Positions 22,819 through 32,190 are shown, counted from the first letter of the stretch. The stretch: 36,587 nt of DNA from RGIG5270 sp045538635 (GCA_045538635.1 JAZSRU010000158.1:1-36587); one strand, 5' to 3'. Made by a program: numbers and translations. The notes: generated by a model not told the origin, from the letters alone.

Positions 22819-25800
22819 TTTTTACCTCCTGCAACCCAGCGCCAGTTGCGGAAATTGCAGACTGAACCGCCGTTGAGTTTAAAAAATATTTTATGTTTGC
22901 CTTTCAACTCTGTATTTGCTTCCAGACGGTACGGACGATAATCATTCCAGCTTTTAGTCAGAATTTTTTCTCTGTCGCAAATAAGTCTGCCGACCATTCT
23001 GCCGTTGTCCGGATGATCCAGCCAGATTTCCACGTTGCCGCCGCCGCTGTAACTCGGAGCGGAGAGTTCAAGTTCAAAAAATCCCTTTCCGCCTTCGCCG
23101 AAATCTGCAATACCGGCATAGAAAAGTCCGTAATAAACATTGTCAAGCACCATCGCATCCTTGTTGGCTCGCGCCCCGAGAACTACCGGAGATGCCGCCG
23201 CCTGTTGCCATTGAGCAGGATTGAATGGAGGCTGTTCAGGAAAATTGATTTTATCGACGCCGAAAGGATCGGGTTCAGCGGCAGTTTTACGGATTATATT
23301 GAAATACTTTTCAATTTTCGCCAGTTCTTCATTTTTGAGTTCATCACCGTAAATGCGAAGCTCACAACCATACGGTTCAAGCTCAAATTCACTGCCTTTA
23401 TGTGTATTCTTGCCGGATTTGAAAATATACTTCAAATCAGAAAAATCATCGGCAATCGCATTTTTCTGAATTTTACCGGTGGTGTTGATCAGTATAACAA
23501 TACGGTTGTTTCCAAGCTGCCATGAACCATTGATGACTGCGGGGGTACGGACATCTTTTGTGCCGTGATTGCCCCAGCGGGTACGGAGTATTTGCATCGG
23601 ACGGAGATATTTTACCGGTCGCAGCATCATGCCGCAATTGAAATAGCTGATTGCCGCCATACGCAAATGCATCAGCCGTTTGATGTAGCGGCGGAAGTTG
23701 CCTTTGGCGGGAGAAGTCAGCTGGGCAATCCCGAAATGTCCAATCTGCTCTCCCTGAACAATCTGGGTTGCAGCTTTGGGATAAGGTGCATTCATATCTT
23801 CACCGGTAGGATCGCGGCTGACATACTGTGTTCTGCCGGAATAAACCATGGCATGAAGCGGAATCTGATTATCATGCATCCAGCGCCACGGGAAAAGTCC
23901 GTCAATGATGCCGACACAATGTTCGGAATTGTCTTCAGTAGTCATAACCGCATCAATATTATTGTCGCGCCAGTATTTGCGGATCGGCAGAAAAGCTTTG
24001 CGGTGACCGTTGATGTTCCAGCTTTCCGGATCATTTATACGGTGTCCGTGTTCAGCTGACTGGCAGATGATCGGACGGGCTGCCCCCAGCTGGTCCATGA
24101 AACATCCGGAAACTCCCTGCGCGACCAGCCGCGTAACCATATTGAACATTGACTGACGGTATATGTCATTGTCGGGGCATAAAACTGCACAGGGTGCGCC
24201 ATAAGGTTCCATTTGAACGGAACCGTCTGCCTTTTTGACGGCAGCTTTTTTGCCGAGCGTATTAAAAAGAGTTCCTTCACCGCGTTTGTCTTTGCTTGAC
24301 CACAATCTGCCGTTGGTGTAGCTGAAAATGCGCACACCGTTTTCTTTCATCAATTTGGCATAGGCGAGATATTCATTGTTTGCGCGCGGCAGGGGCGCGA
24401 GGTGATGTCCGGCGCCGCGTTCCCACCAGTACCAGTGCTGAATGGTAAACGGCAAACCGAGATATTTCCGGAGCTGAATCGCCTGTTGGGGAGCGGGCAT
24501 GTGGAACATCAAAAGACCGAGAGTATTGTTGCGGAACCATTCCGGAGTATCTGTATTGGGCAGATTTTTGCGCCACCAGACGCAGTTTATGCGGTCGAGT
24601 TCATTGCGGTAAAGCAATCCGACATCATACCAATCACCTTTGAAAAATTCAACAACTGCGGATGATTTGGAGATAAAACTGTTTTTCCTGTTCGGAGCAT
24701 CAAATGCAATATTCCAGTTTATTCTGATCTCCGCACCGTCAGTATCTGTGCGCAGCTGATAAAATTTGGCCCTGCCGAGCGGATCGGCAGGTGAAAAATA
24801 AATGCCGCCGAGTTCATCAAAAAAAGCACCGCACTGCATGGATGTTTTCATACGCGGATATTCGCTTCTGTAATCAATTTTTGCAGTAACTGCATCTTTG
24901 TAAAGCAATCCGCCGGCTTCGGGGATGATCATCTGTTTGACAGATTTATCTGCAATCCCCAGATTGAGCGCAGGATAAGAAACTTCTTTCAGCAAAGTTG
25001 CATAAGTTTCAGAATTTATTTCAAGAGAATATTCCAGCCTTTTTCCGTCAAACTGCCAATGAGATTTGCCGCTCAATGCGGGAAATTCGCTGCGTTTGTG
25101 AAGAATTGTGAAGCGGGTGATGCCGTTTTCTGTAATTGGAGCTTCCTGAAGCGTATTATGCAGATCATTCATGCTCAAAGCAACTTTCTGATTGCCTCTG
25201 ACAAAATTCAGAATGAAAAACGGATTGTTCCAGTTGAAAAATTCATGTTTATTTTTAATATCGCAAAATGATGCGATACGCACCTTGTCCGGCATATCCA
25301 GCAATGTCAATTTGATATTGCCGCCGTAACTTCTCAAAAATCCTGCCGGATTTGCCAGCACTTTATCAATATCCTCAAAACGGCTGCGAATGAGATTTAT
25401 ACACGCAAAACGCTGTTCAACGCTGAATTTATTGATTTTGGCCTGCTGATATTTGCTGATTTTTGCGGCAATGGGAAAATCCGGTTTGATGATATTGCCG
25501 TATTCTGCCACGCGGTCGCGGATCTCTTTTTCGCTTAAAACACGGTCAAAAACTCCGCCTCCGTAAACTTCACCGCCGAAGTTCCACACTCTGCCGAAAC
25601 GGCTTGCCGCGCCGAATTCCCAGTTGTTTTTGCCGTCGGGTATGCGCTTGCCGGGCAATTTGGTGCTGTAAACTGATTTGCCGTCAACAAAAATCTGCAC
25701 TTCGGTCCAGATTTCTCCCTGATCTATCGCTTCATGATATCTGGATGTCATGACGATATGACGCGGGCGGTCGTCTGTTTTCTGCGGGAAAAGATATCCG

Positions 25801-26168
25801 GTCTGAAAGGCTTTCTGAAATTTCTTTCCGTCATGTATCAGCATATAAAAACTGCGGTTGTATCTGGCAAGTACAAAAGAACCTTCTTTCTGACAAACCG
25901 CATCATATGCAAGGCCCGCGGCAGTATCGCCGGGAATTGCCATTCTCTGCGCCGTAAATTCAACTGTAAAGCCTTTTTTCATATTGATCTGCGGCAGATT
26001 TTTTGCATAAATGACATTTGTTTTGCCATCCATTTTCAAAGCACCGTGCGCATTGAATGCTGTTGCGCCGCTGATATTCAATCCTTTATCTTTGGCAGCA
26101 AAGACAAAATCATTTCCATACACCGCTCCGAAGCACAGCAAAAAACATAACAGTAACATATTTTTCAT
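22815..26168 (-). CDS. Large secreted LamG plus DUF6259-type putative glycoside hydrolase
   Basis: A 1117-residue exported protein. A signal peptide (residues 1-18) is followed by a concanavalin/LamG-like module (about residues 24-230; FTVEFTAQRM, KNNWEFGAASRFG), a long beta-rich middle, then a TIM-barrel-like region from about 540. That region has QHWYWWERGAGHH, FMDQLGAARP near 690, CQSAEHGH and MTTEDNSEH near 746, which resemble DUF6259 putative glycosidases. The Asp in FMDQ and Glu in TTEDN are candidate catalytic acids (inference). A C-terminal beta domain (about 980-1117) may bind carbohydrate. AGGAG precedes ATG. It forms an operon with the small secreted gene and is divergent from the DUF4838 gene. 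Confidence 0.8.
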   Translation of the reverse strand: MKNMLLLCFLLCFGAVYGNDFVFAAKDKGLNISGATAFNAHGALKMDGKTNVIYAKNLPQINMKKGFTVEFTAQRMAIPGDTAAGLAYDAVCQKEGSFVLARYNRSFYMLIHDGKKFQKAFQTGYLFPQKTDDRPRHIVMTSRYHEAIDQGEIWTEVQIFVDGKSVYSTKLPGKRIPDGKNNWEFGAASRFGRVWNFGGEVYGGGVFDRVLSEKEIRDRVAEYGNIIKPDFPIAAKISKYQQAKINKFSVEQRFACINLIRSRFEDIDKVLANPAGFLRSYGGNIKLTLLDMPDKVRIASFCDIKNKHEFFNWNNPFFILNFVRGNQKVALSMNDLHNTLQEAPITENGITRFTILHKRSEFPALSGKSHWQFDGKRLEYSLEINSETYATLLKEVSYPALNLGIADKSVKQMIIPEAGGLLYKDAVTAKIDYRSEYPRMKTSMQCGAFFDELGGIYFSPADPLGRAKFYQLRTDTDGAEIRINWNIAFDAPNRKNSFISKSSAVVEFFKGDWYDVGLLYRNELDRINCVWWRKNLPNTDTPEWFRNNTLGLLMFHMPAPQQAIQLRKYLGLPFTIQHWYWWERGAGHHLAPLPRANNEYLAYAKLMKENGVRIFSYTNGRLWSSKDKRGEGTLFNTLGKKAAVKKADGSVQMEPYGAPCAVLCPDNDIYRQSMFNMVTRLVAQGVSGCFMDQLGAARPIICQSAEHGHRINDPESWNINGHRKAFLPIRKYWRDNNIDAVMTTEDNSEHCVGIIDGLFPWRWMHDNQIPLHAMVYSGRTQYVSRDPTGEDMNAPYPKAATQIVQGEQIGHFGIAQLTSPAKGNFRRYIKRLMHLRMAAISYFNCGMMLRPVKYLRPMQILRTRWGNHGTKDVRTPAVINGSWQLGNNRIVILINTTGKIQKNAIADDFSDLKYIFKSGKNTHKGSEFELEPYGCELRIYGDELKNEELAKIEKYFNIIRKTAAEPDPFGVDKINFPEQPPFNPAQWQQAAASPVVLGARANKDAMVLDNVYYGLFYAGIADFGEGGKGFFELELSAPSYSGGGNVEIWLDHPDNGRMVGRLICDREKILTKSWNDYRPYRLEANTELKGKHKIFFKLNGGSVCNFRNWRWVAGGKK

Positions 26169-26205
26169 TATAAAAAACTCCTTTTTTTCAGAAATACTTC
26201 AATTT

Positions 26206-26371
26206 AATATAGCATGCATTTTTATCTTTGCGTACTATTATTTGACAAAAAAACAGTATTTTCAGATAATTTTTTGAATAGCATTTCAAATCGGTTTGAT
26301 ATGATTGCAGGCATAAAAAATAAAAAAGATATGTTTGATATCTTGTTTTTTCCCCCTGCTTATGCTATAGT
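26206..26371. promoter_or_regulatory. Divergent control region of the two large glycan-active genes
   Basis: Minus strand: TATATT (26211-26206) preceded by TGC gives an extended -10 for the 1117-residue protein; no good -35 is seen. Plus strand: TTGTTT (26343-26348) and TATAGT (26366-26371), spacer 17 bases, again with TGC before the -10, serve the DUF4838 gene. Between them lies the operator-like dyad at 26282-26303. Confidence 0.55.
26282..26303. promoter_or_regulatory. Candidate LacI-type operator in the divergent region
   Basis: A 22-base dyad with central CG (26292-26293), arms CATTTCAAATC and GGTTTGATATG; nine of eleven pairs match. The half-site differs from that at 18458-18479, so a different regulator is likely. 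It lies between the two promoters and could control both. Confidence 0.45.
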
Positions 26372-26375
26372 AAGC

Positions 26376-26386
26376 TGCGAAACGCA
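26376..26386. promoter_or_regulatory. Small perfect palindrome at the DUF4838 transcription start
   Basis: TGCG-AAA-CGCA, directly after the -10 TATAGT and overlapping the expected start site. It may be a regulator half-site pair or a 5' hairpin. Confidence 0.35.
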
Positions 26387-26410
26387 ATTTTTTTAAAACG
26401 GGAAAAATTT

Positions 26411-29400
26411 ATGAGAAAACCAATTCTATCTTTTTTGATATGTGCTGCTGCAGTATGCAGTATGTATGCCGGTGCAGAAAATCTGCTTTATAACAACTCA
26501 TTTGAACTCGCCGCGGAAAATTCAAAAAATGCCCTCGGCTGGAAAGGTCGTTACACGCGTGAAAAGAATGGTGTTGACGGATCATTCTGTGCCAAATGTC
26601 TGCGCTTTGACAAAGGATATGCCGAAGTTGCATCTTATCCTGTTCCGGTAACTCCCGGCGCGGAATTCCGTCTGACCGGTAAATATAAAGGCGCGGCTCC
26701 CTATATTTATGTTCACTTCACTCTCAAAGATAAAAAAAATGTGAATGCACAGCTGACTCCGAAAAGTACTGAAAAATGGACAGATTTTACTCTGTCCGGC
26801 AAAGTTCCGGAGAATGCCGTAACCGCGACTGTCATGCTCCGGACTTGGAATGACAAGCAGCCTGTAAGTTTTGATGATATAAGTTTTACCTGCGGTGATA
26901 TTGTTGATCTCGCAGATAACGGTTCTTTTGAAACTGCCGGAGAGGATGCAGAAAAAGCCGCCGGCTGGCGCGGTCTCGGCAAGCGCGTCAAAGGCGGTGT
27001 TGACGGCAGTTTTATGGCTGAATGTCTTATGGAAAAATCTTATTGTGAAGTCAATTCAAAAGATATCAAAGTAATTCCCGGCGCTCCTTTTATGGTTGAT
27101 GGTCTGGTCAGAGGTGCGGGTATCAGCGGCATAATCGTCTTCAATATTCCGAAACAGAAACCGGTTGTTCAGAATTTTGGAATACGCGGCTCAAAGGATT
27201 GGTCGTTTTTCTCTCATTCAGGAGTAGTCCCATCCAATGCTGCCACTGCTAATCTGCTCATTCGCAGCTGGGATAAAAAGAATAAGACCAATCTCGACAA
27301 TGTCAGATTTGTTTCTGTGGCTCCATTTCAGCGTACTGCCGCAGTAAAAAATATCAAAATCATTCTTCCCGGCAAAACGCGTCCGGCTGATATCACTGCA
27401 CAGAAAGAACTTGTGAATTATCTTGAAAAAACAGTTAAAAATCATATCAGGATCAATGGCGTTCAGCTCAAAAATATTTTTATCGGCATTAAAAATGACT
27501 CCATGCAGGAAGAACAGTGGCAAATCAAAAGTTCAGGCGATTCTCTGATTCTTTCCGGCGGCGGCGACCGCGGCAATCTTTATGCGGCTTATCATTTTCT
27601 GGAGGATGTCATCGGTGTTCACTGGTGGAACGCATGGGAGGAATATGTTCCTGCAGCAGCAGATATTGAACTGCCTGCACTTGATAAACAGGGAAAACCC
27701 TATTTTATTCACCGTGATGTTTTCCGCACTTCAGCCGTTTCAAAAGACAATGGCCGCTTTGCCGCCCGCAACCGTTTGAGCCGCAACGCTGACTCCGGCA
27801 TTACTCAGGATTACGGCAGTGAATATACCTGGGGGCCGCCATATCATGCACATACATTTGCCCGCTATATCGGCAGAAGTTACCTCAAAACAAATCCTGA
27901 ATTTTTCTCCATGGTGGATGGTAAACGCGAAGGAAGTCAATATTCCGGCCAGCTCTGTCTGACTAATAAAGCTTTGCGGAAACATCTTATTGAGCGTCTT
28001 ATTGTCAACATAAAAAATTCCCGTGCCGCTTCACTTGCCAACGGTTTGACTCCGCCGCAGATGTATGATCTGTCAATGAATGACGGCAGACGGTTCTGTG
28101 AATGTGCCGAATGTTTGAAGATTCAGAAAAAATATTCTGTATCTGACATACTTGTTGATTTCATCAATGAGATTGCGGACGGTGTTGGCAAAGTTTATCC
28201 TGATGTTTACATTACAACTCTTGCCTATGGCGCGACCGTCATACCGCCGAAATCGGACATCCGTCCCCGCAAAAATGTTATTATCCGCTATTGCAATACT
28301 TTCGGTCCGACAGTTTATCCGTCCGAAAAACGCAATGTTGAAAATCAGAAATATCTCCGCCGCTGGGCAGAGATCAGTTCCGGAATAATCAGTTGGGAAC
28401 ATTGTCTTGAAACTTATCCTTTTCCGCATGAAATGGGAATTGCCGAACTTGCACGCAATTATGCAAAGCATAATTTCAAAGGAATGTTCGTGGAAATGTC
28501 CGGCAAACCGTATGCGGCTGATTTTTATGATATGAAAGTCTGGCTTTATGCCAAAATCATGGAAAATCCTGAAGCTGATTTTGAGGCTCTCCGGCAGACA
28601 TTTCTCAAGGGATATTTCGGCAATGCCGCTCCCATGATAGATCAATACCGCAAACTGCTGGACAGAACTCAAAAGAGAGTGTCCGATCAGGTGCTTAACC
28701 GTTATTTTGCCAACTATTTTGCATACATGAATGTCAAAGAACTGCTGCAGGCGCATAAACTTTTTGACGATGCCGAAAAAGCCGTCGGCAATAACGAAGT
28801 TCTGCTCCGCCGTATCGCCACCGCCCGCGCTCCGCTCAATGCCATGACTGCTTATAATCTGGTCAAATATACTAAAGAATGGCGCAGTATTTACGGTAAT
28901 CAGCCGTTGCCGCTCGACCGTGAAAAAATCGCTGACAATATGCAGAAATATTGGCTGAAAGAAGCAGATTTTTATGCTAAACCGTCAGACGAAATCGCTG
29001 TTATGCAAAGTTCGATTGCTTTTGTCCGCAATCTTTCAGGAGATGTGAAAGAGGTTGCAGATCCACCGCAATTCAAAGGCAGAAAAGTTCAGCATTTCAC
29101 TCCGTCGCTGATGATTCTCCACCGCAATCCGAATATGCGCTTGATCAAAGATGCAGATGCCAGAGAGGGATGTGCCATTGAAATCACACAGGTTTCCGGC
29201 AGAGCGCATTATAAACTCCCCTTTGAAGCCGGTGTCTGGGATTTGCCGGGCGGTAAATCAGTTCTTCGCAAAGTGTGGAAATCTATTCCCGGTGATGATG
29301 GTTTCCAATGGTACAATCTCGGTAAGGCATATCTGCATCAGGGGTGTTATATTTACCTTACCCGCAGCTGGAATTTGCAGGCGCATCTGAAGCAGTATCT

Positions 29401-29521
29401 GGAACTCGGCGGCAAAAACCTCGATATCTGGATACGGGCAAAATTTGAAGGTCCGGACTGGGGTAGAAAAGGCAGCAAAAGCCGCCTCGTCGTTGACAGT
29501 ATTTCTGTCGTCGAAGAATAA
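26411..29521 (+). CDS. Large secreted DUF4838 protein with two CBM-like modules
   Basis: A 1036-residue exported protein. A signal peptide (about residues 1-21) is followed by two tandem CBM4/9-like repeats (about 23-164 and 168-307). Each opens with a (Y/A)DNGSFE or YNNSFE phrase and contains GW(K/R)G and GVDGSF, so they are an internal duplication. A glycoside-hydrolase-family-20-like N-domain (IILPGKTRPADITAQKEL, GGDRGNLYAAYHFLEDVIG) leads into DUF4838 (about 430-800) with SMNDGRRFCECAEC near 557 and ISWEHCLE. A C-terminal beta domain ends the protein. DUF4838 proteins are putative glycosidases of unknown specificity. It begins a single-gene unit closed by a hairpin terminator at 29553. 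Confidence 0.85.
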   Translation: MRKPILSFLICAAAVCSMYAGAENLLYNNSFELAAENSKNALGWKGRYTREKNGVDGSFCAKCLRFDKGYAEVASYPVPVTPGAEFRLTGKYKGAAPYIYVHFTLKDKKNVNAQLTPKSTEKWTDFTLSGKVPENAVTATVMLRTWNDKQPVSFDDISFTCGDIVDLADNGSFETAGEDAEKAAGWRGLGKRVKGGVDGSFMAECLMEKSYCEVNSKDIKVIPGAPFMVDGLVRGAGISGIIVFNIPKQKPVVQNFGIRGSKDWSFFSHSGVVPSNAATANLLIRSWDKKNKTNLDNVRFVSVAPFQRTAAVKNIKIILPGKTRPADITAQKELVNYLEKTVKNHIRINGVQLKNIFIGIKNDSMQEEQWQIKSSGDSLILSGGGDRGNLYAAYHFLEDVIGVHWWNAWEEYVPAAADIELPALDKQGKPYFIHRDVFRTSAVSKDNGRFAARNRLSRNADSGITQDYGSEYTWGPPYHAHTFARYIGRSYLKTNPEFFSMVDGKREGSQYSGQLCLTNKALRKHLIERLIVNIKNSRAASLANGLTPPQMYDLSMNDGRRFCECAECLKIQKKYSVSDILVDFINEIADGVGKVYPDVYITTLAYGATVIPPKSDIRPRKNVIIRYCNTFGPTVYPSEKRNVENQKYLRRWAEISSGIISWEHCLETYPFPHEMGIAELARNYAKHNFKGMFVEMSGKPYAADFYDMKVWLYAKIMENPEADFEALRQTFLKGYFGNAAPMIDQYRKLLDRTQKRVSDQVLNRYFANYFAYMNVKELLQAHKLFDDAEKAVGNNEVLLRRIATARAPLNAMTAYNLVKYTKEWRSIYGNQPLPLDREKIADNMQKYWLKEADFYAKPSDEIAVMQSSIAFVRNLSGDVKEVADPPQFKGRKVQHFTPSLMILHRNPNMRLIKDADAREGCAIEITQVSGRAHYKLPFEAGVWDLPGGKSVLRKVWKSIPGDDGFQWYNLGKAYLHQGCYIYLTRSWNLQAHLKQYLELGGKNLDIWIRAKFEGPDWGRKGSKSRLVVDSISVVEE

Positions 29522-29533
29522 ATAATTTCACAG

Positions 29534-29610
29534 GCTGCTGCAAAACAGTTTTGCGGGGGAAGATAACCTTTTTCAGAGAGTTACCTTCCCCGCTTCTCAT
29601 TTCTTTTTTT
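29534..29610 (+). terminator. Terminator within a dispersed hairpin repeat (copy A)
   Basis: GCGGGG at 29553-29558 and the following AAGATAAC pair with GTTACCTT and CCCCGC ending at 29593, with one bulge and one mismatch, followed by a T-rich run to 29610. The 5' flank GCTGCTGCAAAA and the stem share sequence with a second copy at 36526-36587. It terminates the DUF4838 unit. Confidence 0.75.
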
Positions 29611-29675
29611 CTTTGCTGAAATGCCCGTTTTTTCATTTTATCTGTAATTTTATGTATCTGATTGCAAATTCAATT

Positions 29676-29703
29676 TTGAAAAATATGAAATCCGGAGTAT
29701 TTT
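29676..29703 (+). promoter_or_regulatory. Putative promoter of the ThuA/PHP-like gene
   Basis: TTGAAA at 29676-29681 and TATTTT at 29698-29703, spacer 16 bases; GAGG lies eight bases before the ATG at 29763. Confidence 0.5.
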
Positions 29704-29762
29704 ATACAAATGTAATTGTAAGTTATTTAAAAATTGTTCATTTTTTTAATTGAGGATTTTTT

Positions 29763-31487
29763 ATGCGTATAGGTTATTTTGCACATTGGTTCAGACCGCA
29801 CTGGTCATTTAATGATTTTATTGCAGAACAGGGATATGAAATCGAAAAAATTGATTATTCTCAAAAAAATTATCTTGAAAAATATGATATTGCATTGATT
29901 GAACAGAATGGATTCAATGATTATATCGAAAATGATGAACTTTATATCCGGGATTGGGTTTCACGCGGCGGTATCGTGCTTTTCATGCATCAGGATTATG
30001 AACGCTGGGCTCCGTATTTTCTGCCGCATGAACTCGGTTATACCCAGCTCATACACCGTTATGTTCATACGATTGCGAGTTGTGATGAACGCAGAATACC
30101 TTATTTTCATTATATGATGCCGTGGATGGAAGATCAGGGCAGAGTGCTTTTTAATTATCCGGAAAAAATCACCCCTGATGAACTTCTCGGCTGGCAGCTG
30201 CGTGTTAATTCATTCCGCCTCGTCATGCTGCCTGACGGCAGGGACACTACCGAAACTGTCCTCTCTGCCGCGCAATCATGTTTTCTTGCCAATCCGAACT
30301 GGGAAATTCTCGGTTCATACATGGACCCTGCAGTTAAAGACGGCGCACTTGTACTGCAGGGCAGATATGGCAAAGGAATGTATTTCCTCAATCAGATAAT
30401 GGTTCCCGAAGAGTTGGACGAAAATGCAGACCGCTGTCTTGCATTCTGGAGAAAATACTTGAAAAATTTGATGGTATATTTTGAAAATTTCAAGAAAAAT
30501 ACAACAGTTGAAATTCCTCCGCGCGGCGAAATCGCATCTGATAAACGCAATTACAAAGTCGCCGTACATATGCATTCTCTGGATTGGTACGGTTGTGATT
30601 CAGCTCCCGGAACTATTAATGCCATGATGCGTTATATGAATTATGACATTTGCAGTTTTGCAGTCAAGGATGCCGCTCCGTATGAGGGCGGACTTGCTCC
30701 TGAAAAATATTCTGACGACAAAGTTCTTTTCCTTGATGGACAGGAATATCATCCTTTTAACTGGAATGATCGTTTTGAGCATATTTCGCACAATGGTTAT
30801 CATATGCTGGCAGTCGGAGTGGACCATGATTCATACACCCCTGAATTCACCCGCAGCCTTTTCTCTGATGCAGAAGTTGACAGTTATTTGAAAAAAGCTC
30901 TCAAATATATCAATGACAAACACGGTGCATCCATTGCAACTCACCCCAACGCAAACGCTTATTGGCATGATTATCCGTATGATGCAGTTGATACTGAACC
31001 GCTGAAAAGCATTGCCGGAACAAACATTGAAGAGTTTTATCTCAAAGGCGGCAGGATTGCCATGATGGTATCTGTTGACCTTTTCGGATTTCAGCGGATA
31101 CTGGATAATCCCGCTCCGAACTTCATCTATCTTGAGGGCGAAAAGCCATCGCGCGACAGCGTGGTAAAGGCAATCAAAAAAGGTCATACCATCGCCGCCT
31201 GCGGATTCAGCGAAGCAGATATAACTTTCAACGGTGCATTGCCGGGAGATGAGGTCGGAACAAATAACGGAATAGTTCACATCACCGCCAGACCTGATGA
31301 CGGCAAAGTTGCTGAAATCCGTATTTACGCTGATGAAAAGCTTATTTACAGTGAAAATCCCGATACAGAATATGTGGATAAAGATATTGCAGTACCGGAC
31401 AACAATGCAAAACAATTCATCCGCGTTGAAGTTACCGGCAAAGATGAATTGAAAGTCCTGATTGCAACCCCGTTTTATCTGCATTGA
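29763..31487 (+). CDS. Two-domain protein: ThuA/GATase-like N-terminus and PHP/CehA-like C-terminus
   Basis: A 574-residue cytoplasmic protein (no signal peptide). The first ~240 residues alternate beta and alpha segments (DIALIEQNG, SRGGIVLFMHQDY, LQGRYGKGMYFLNQ), the pattern of ThuA-like or class I glutamine-amidotransferase-like domains, without a clear Cys-His pair. The second part is a PHP-like domain: HMH at residues 269-271, DGQEYHP, ATHPNAN, and SRDSVVKAIKKGHTIAACGFS with LPGDEV, the end signature of CehA-type PHP proteins. An oligosaccharide or phosphoester substrate is possible; nothing identifies it. The gene stands alone with its own promoter, near glycan enzymes. Confidence 0.8.
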   Translation: MRIGYFAHWFRPHWSFNDFIAEQGYEIEKIDYSQKNYLEKYDIALIEQNGFNDYIENDELYIRDWVSRGGIVLFMHQDYERWAPYFLPHELGYTQLIHRYVHTIASCDERRIPYFHYMMPWMEDQGRVLFNYPEKITPDELLGWQLRVNSFRLVMLPDGRDTTETVLSAAQSCFLANPNWEILGSYMDPAVKDGALVLQGRYGKGMYFLNQIMVPEELDENADRCLAFWRKYLKNLMVYFENFKKNTTVEIPPRGEIASDKRNYKVAVHMHSLDWYGCDSAPGTINAMMRYMNYDICSFAVKDAAPYEGGLAPEKYSDDKVLFLDGQEYHPFNWNDRFEHISHNGYHMLAVGVDHDSYTPEFTRSLFSDAEVDSYLKKALKYINDKHGASIATHPNANAYWHDYPYDAVDTEPLKSIAGTNIEEFYLKGGRIAMMVSVDLFGFQRILDNPAPNFIYLEGEKPSRDSVVKAIKKGHTIAACGFSEADITFNGALPGDEVGTNNGIVHITARPDDGKVAEIRIYADEKLIYSENPDTEYVDKDIAVPDNNAKQFIRVEVTGKDELKVLIATPFYLH

Positions 31488-31622
31488 GCTGCAAATGTGA
31501 TGCATCAGAGGATCATATAAACATGAGGCAAAATGTTATCCCTGCAGAGATTTAAAATGAGTATGCATTCATTTTTGCATGGTGCAAAATTGTAAAAATT
31601 TACTGTTTTTTTGTTTCAAAAC

Positions 31623-31650
31623 TTGATTTTTTTGAAAAAAGTGCTATTTT
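31623..31650 (+). promoter_or_regulatory. Promoter of the lipoprotein/secretin operon
   Basis: TTGATT at 31623-31628 and TATTTT at 31645-31650, spacer 16 bases, TGC before the -10. It lies in the 213-base gap 31488-31700, which has no gene. AGAGG precedes the start at 31701. Confidence 0.6.
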
Positions 31651-31700
31651 AAGCGAAAATTATCTAACAACGAAAGATATTTTTAACAAAAGAGGTTTTC

Positions 31701-32153
31701 ATGATTAGATGTTGTTTCGCCGTGCTGCTCTTAATGTTCAGCGTAATCGTTTTCAGCGGATGCACAGTGATCCGTGAAGTTGAACCCCAAAAAGAATCAT
31801 TTACTGTCAAAAAGCAGGAATATGAGCTTGCCAAAGCCCTTTTGCGTGCATTTGCCGCCAATGACGGAGAGGCTTTCATAAATCTGCTCCCGGAGGAAAC
31901 CCGTACGAAATTTACTGTTGAGAATTTCAAGCAGACCCGCAAGGCTCTGACTGAATCTGTCGGGGAGCCGATTTCTTATACTTATCTTACCACACTGGAA
32001 CTGCCGGCGCTTACTCCGCAGATTTGGAAAGTGCGCTTCCGCCGCTCCAATGTGAACAAAACAAAAGAGTTTACCAGTGAATTGTTATTCCGCGTCATTA
32101 CCGGTATGGTCAATGACAAAGAGGCAGTTATCACCGGTTTTCAATTTTTGTAA
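31701..32153 (+). CDS. Lipoprotein with a DUF3887/DUF4019-like (NTF2-type) domain
   Basis: A 150-residue lipoprotein with lipobox FSGC ending at Cys21. The mature part begins with an amphipathic helix (YELAKALLRAFAANDGEAF) and continues with beta strands and VGEPISYTYLTTLELP, the layout of small NTF2-like DUF3887/DUF4019 domains. It lies 37 bases ahead of the first secretin-like gene and is likely co-transcribed. As a small lipoprotein beside secretins, it could help target or assemble them as a pilotin does, but this is inference from position only and no pilotin family is recognised. Confidence 0.75.
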   Translation: MIRCCFAVLLLMFSVIVFSGCTVIREVEPQKESFTVKKQEYELAKALLRAFAANDGEAFINLLPEETRTKFTVENFKQTRKALTESVGEPISYTYLTTLELPALTPQIWKVRFRRSNVNKTKEFTSELLFRVITGMVNDKEAVITGFQFL

Positions 32154-32190
32154 TCATCATCTTCAATAAATAAAAAAGAAAGGAAGACAA

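Noticed and set aside
23565..24059. A 164-residue plus-strand frame inside the DUF6259-type gene
   Set aside because: Antisense to the putative catalytic domain and without start signals.
28073..28756. A 227-residue minus-strand frame inside the DUF4838 gene
   Set aside because: It is a shadow of the DUF4838 core. The plus-strand frame has family motifs and continuous coding signal.
30831..31505. A 224-residue minus-strand frame over the PHP half of the ThuA/PHP-like gene
   Set aside because: Antisense to conserved PHP motifs, with no start signal.
31500..31622. Short ATGCA/TGCAT hairpin in the gap after the ThuA/PHP-like gene
   Set aside because: A five-base stem with A/T-rich loop and no clear T-run next to it; too weak to call a terminator or RNA.
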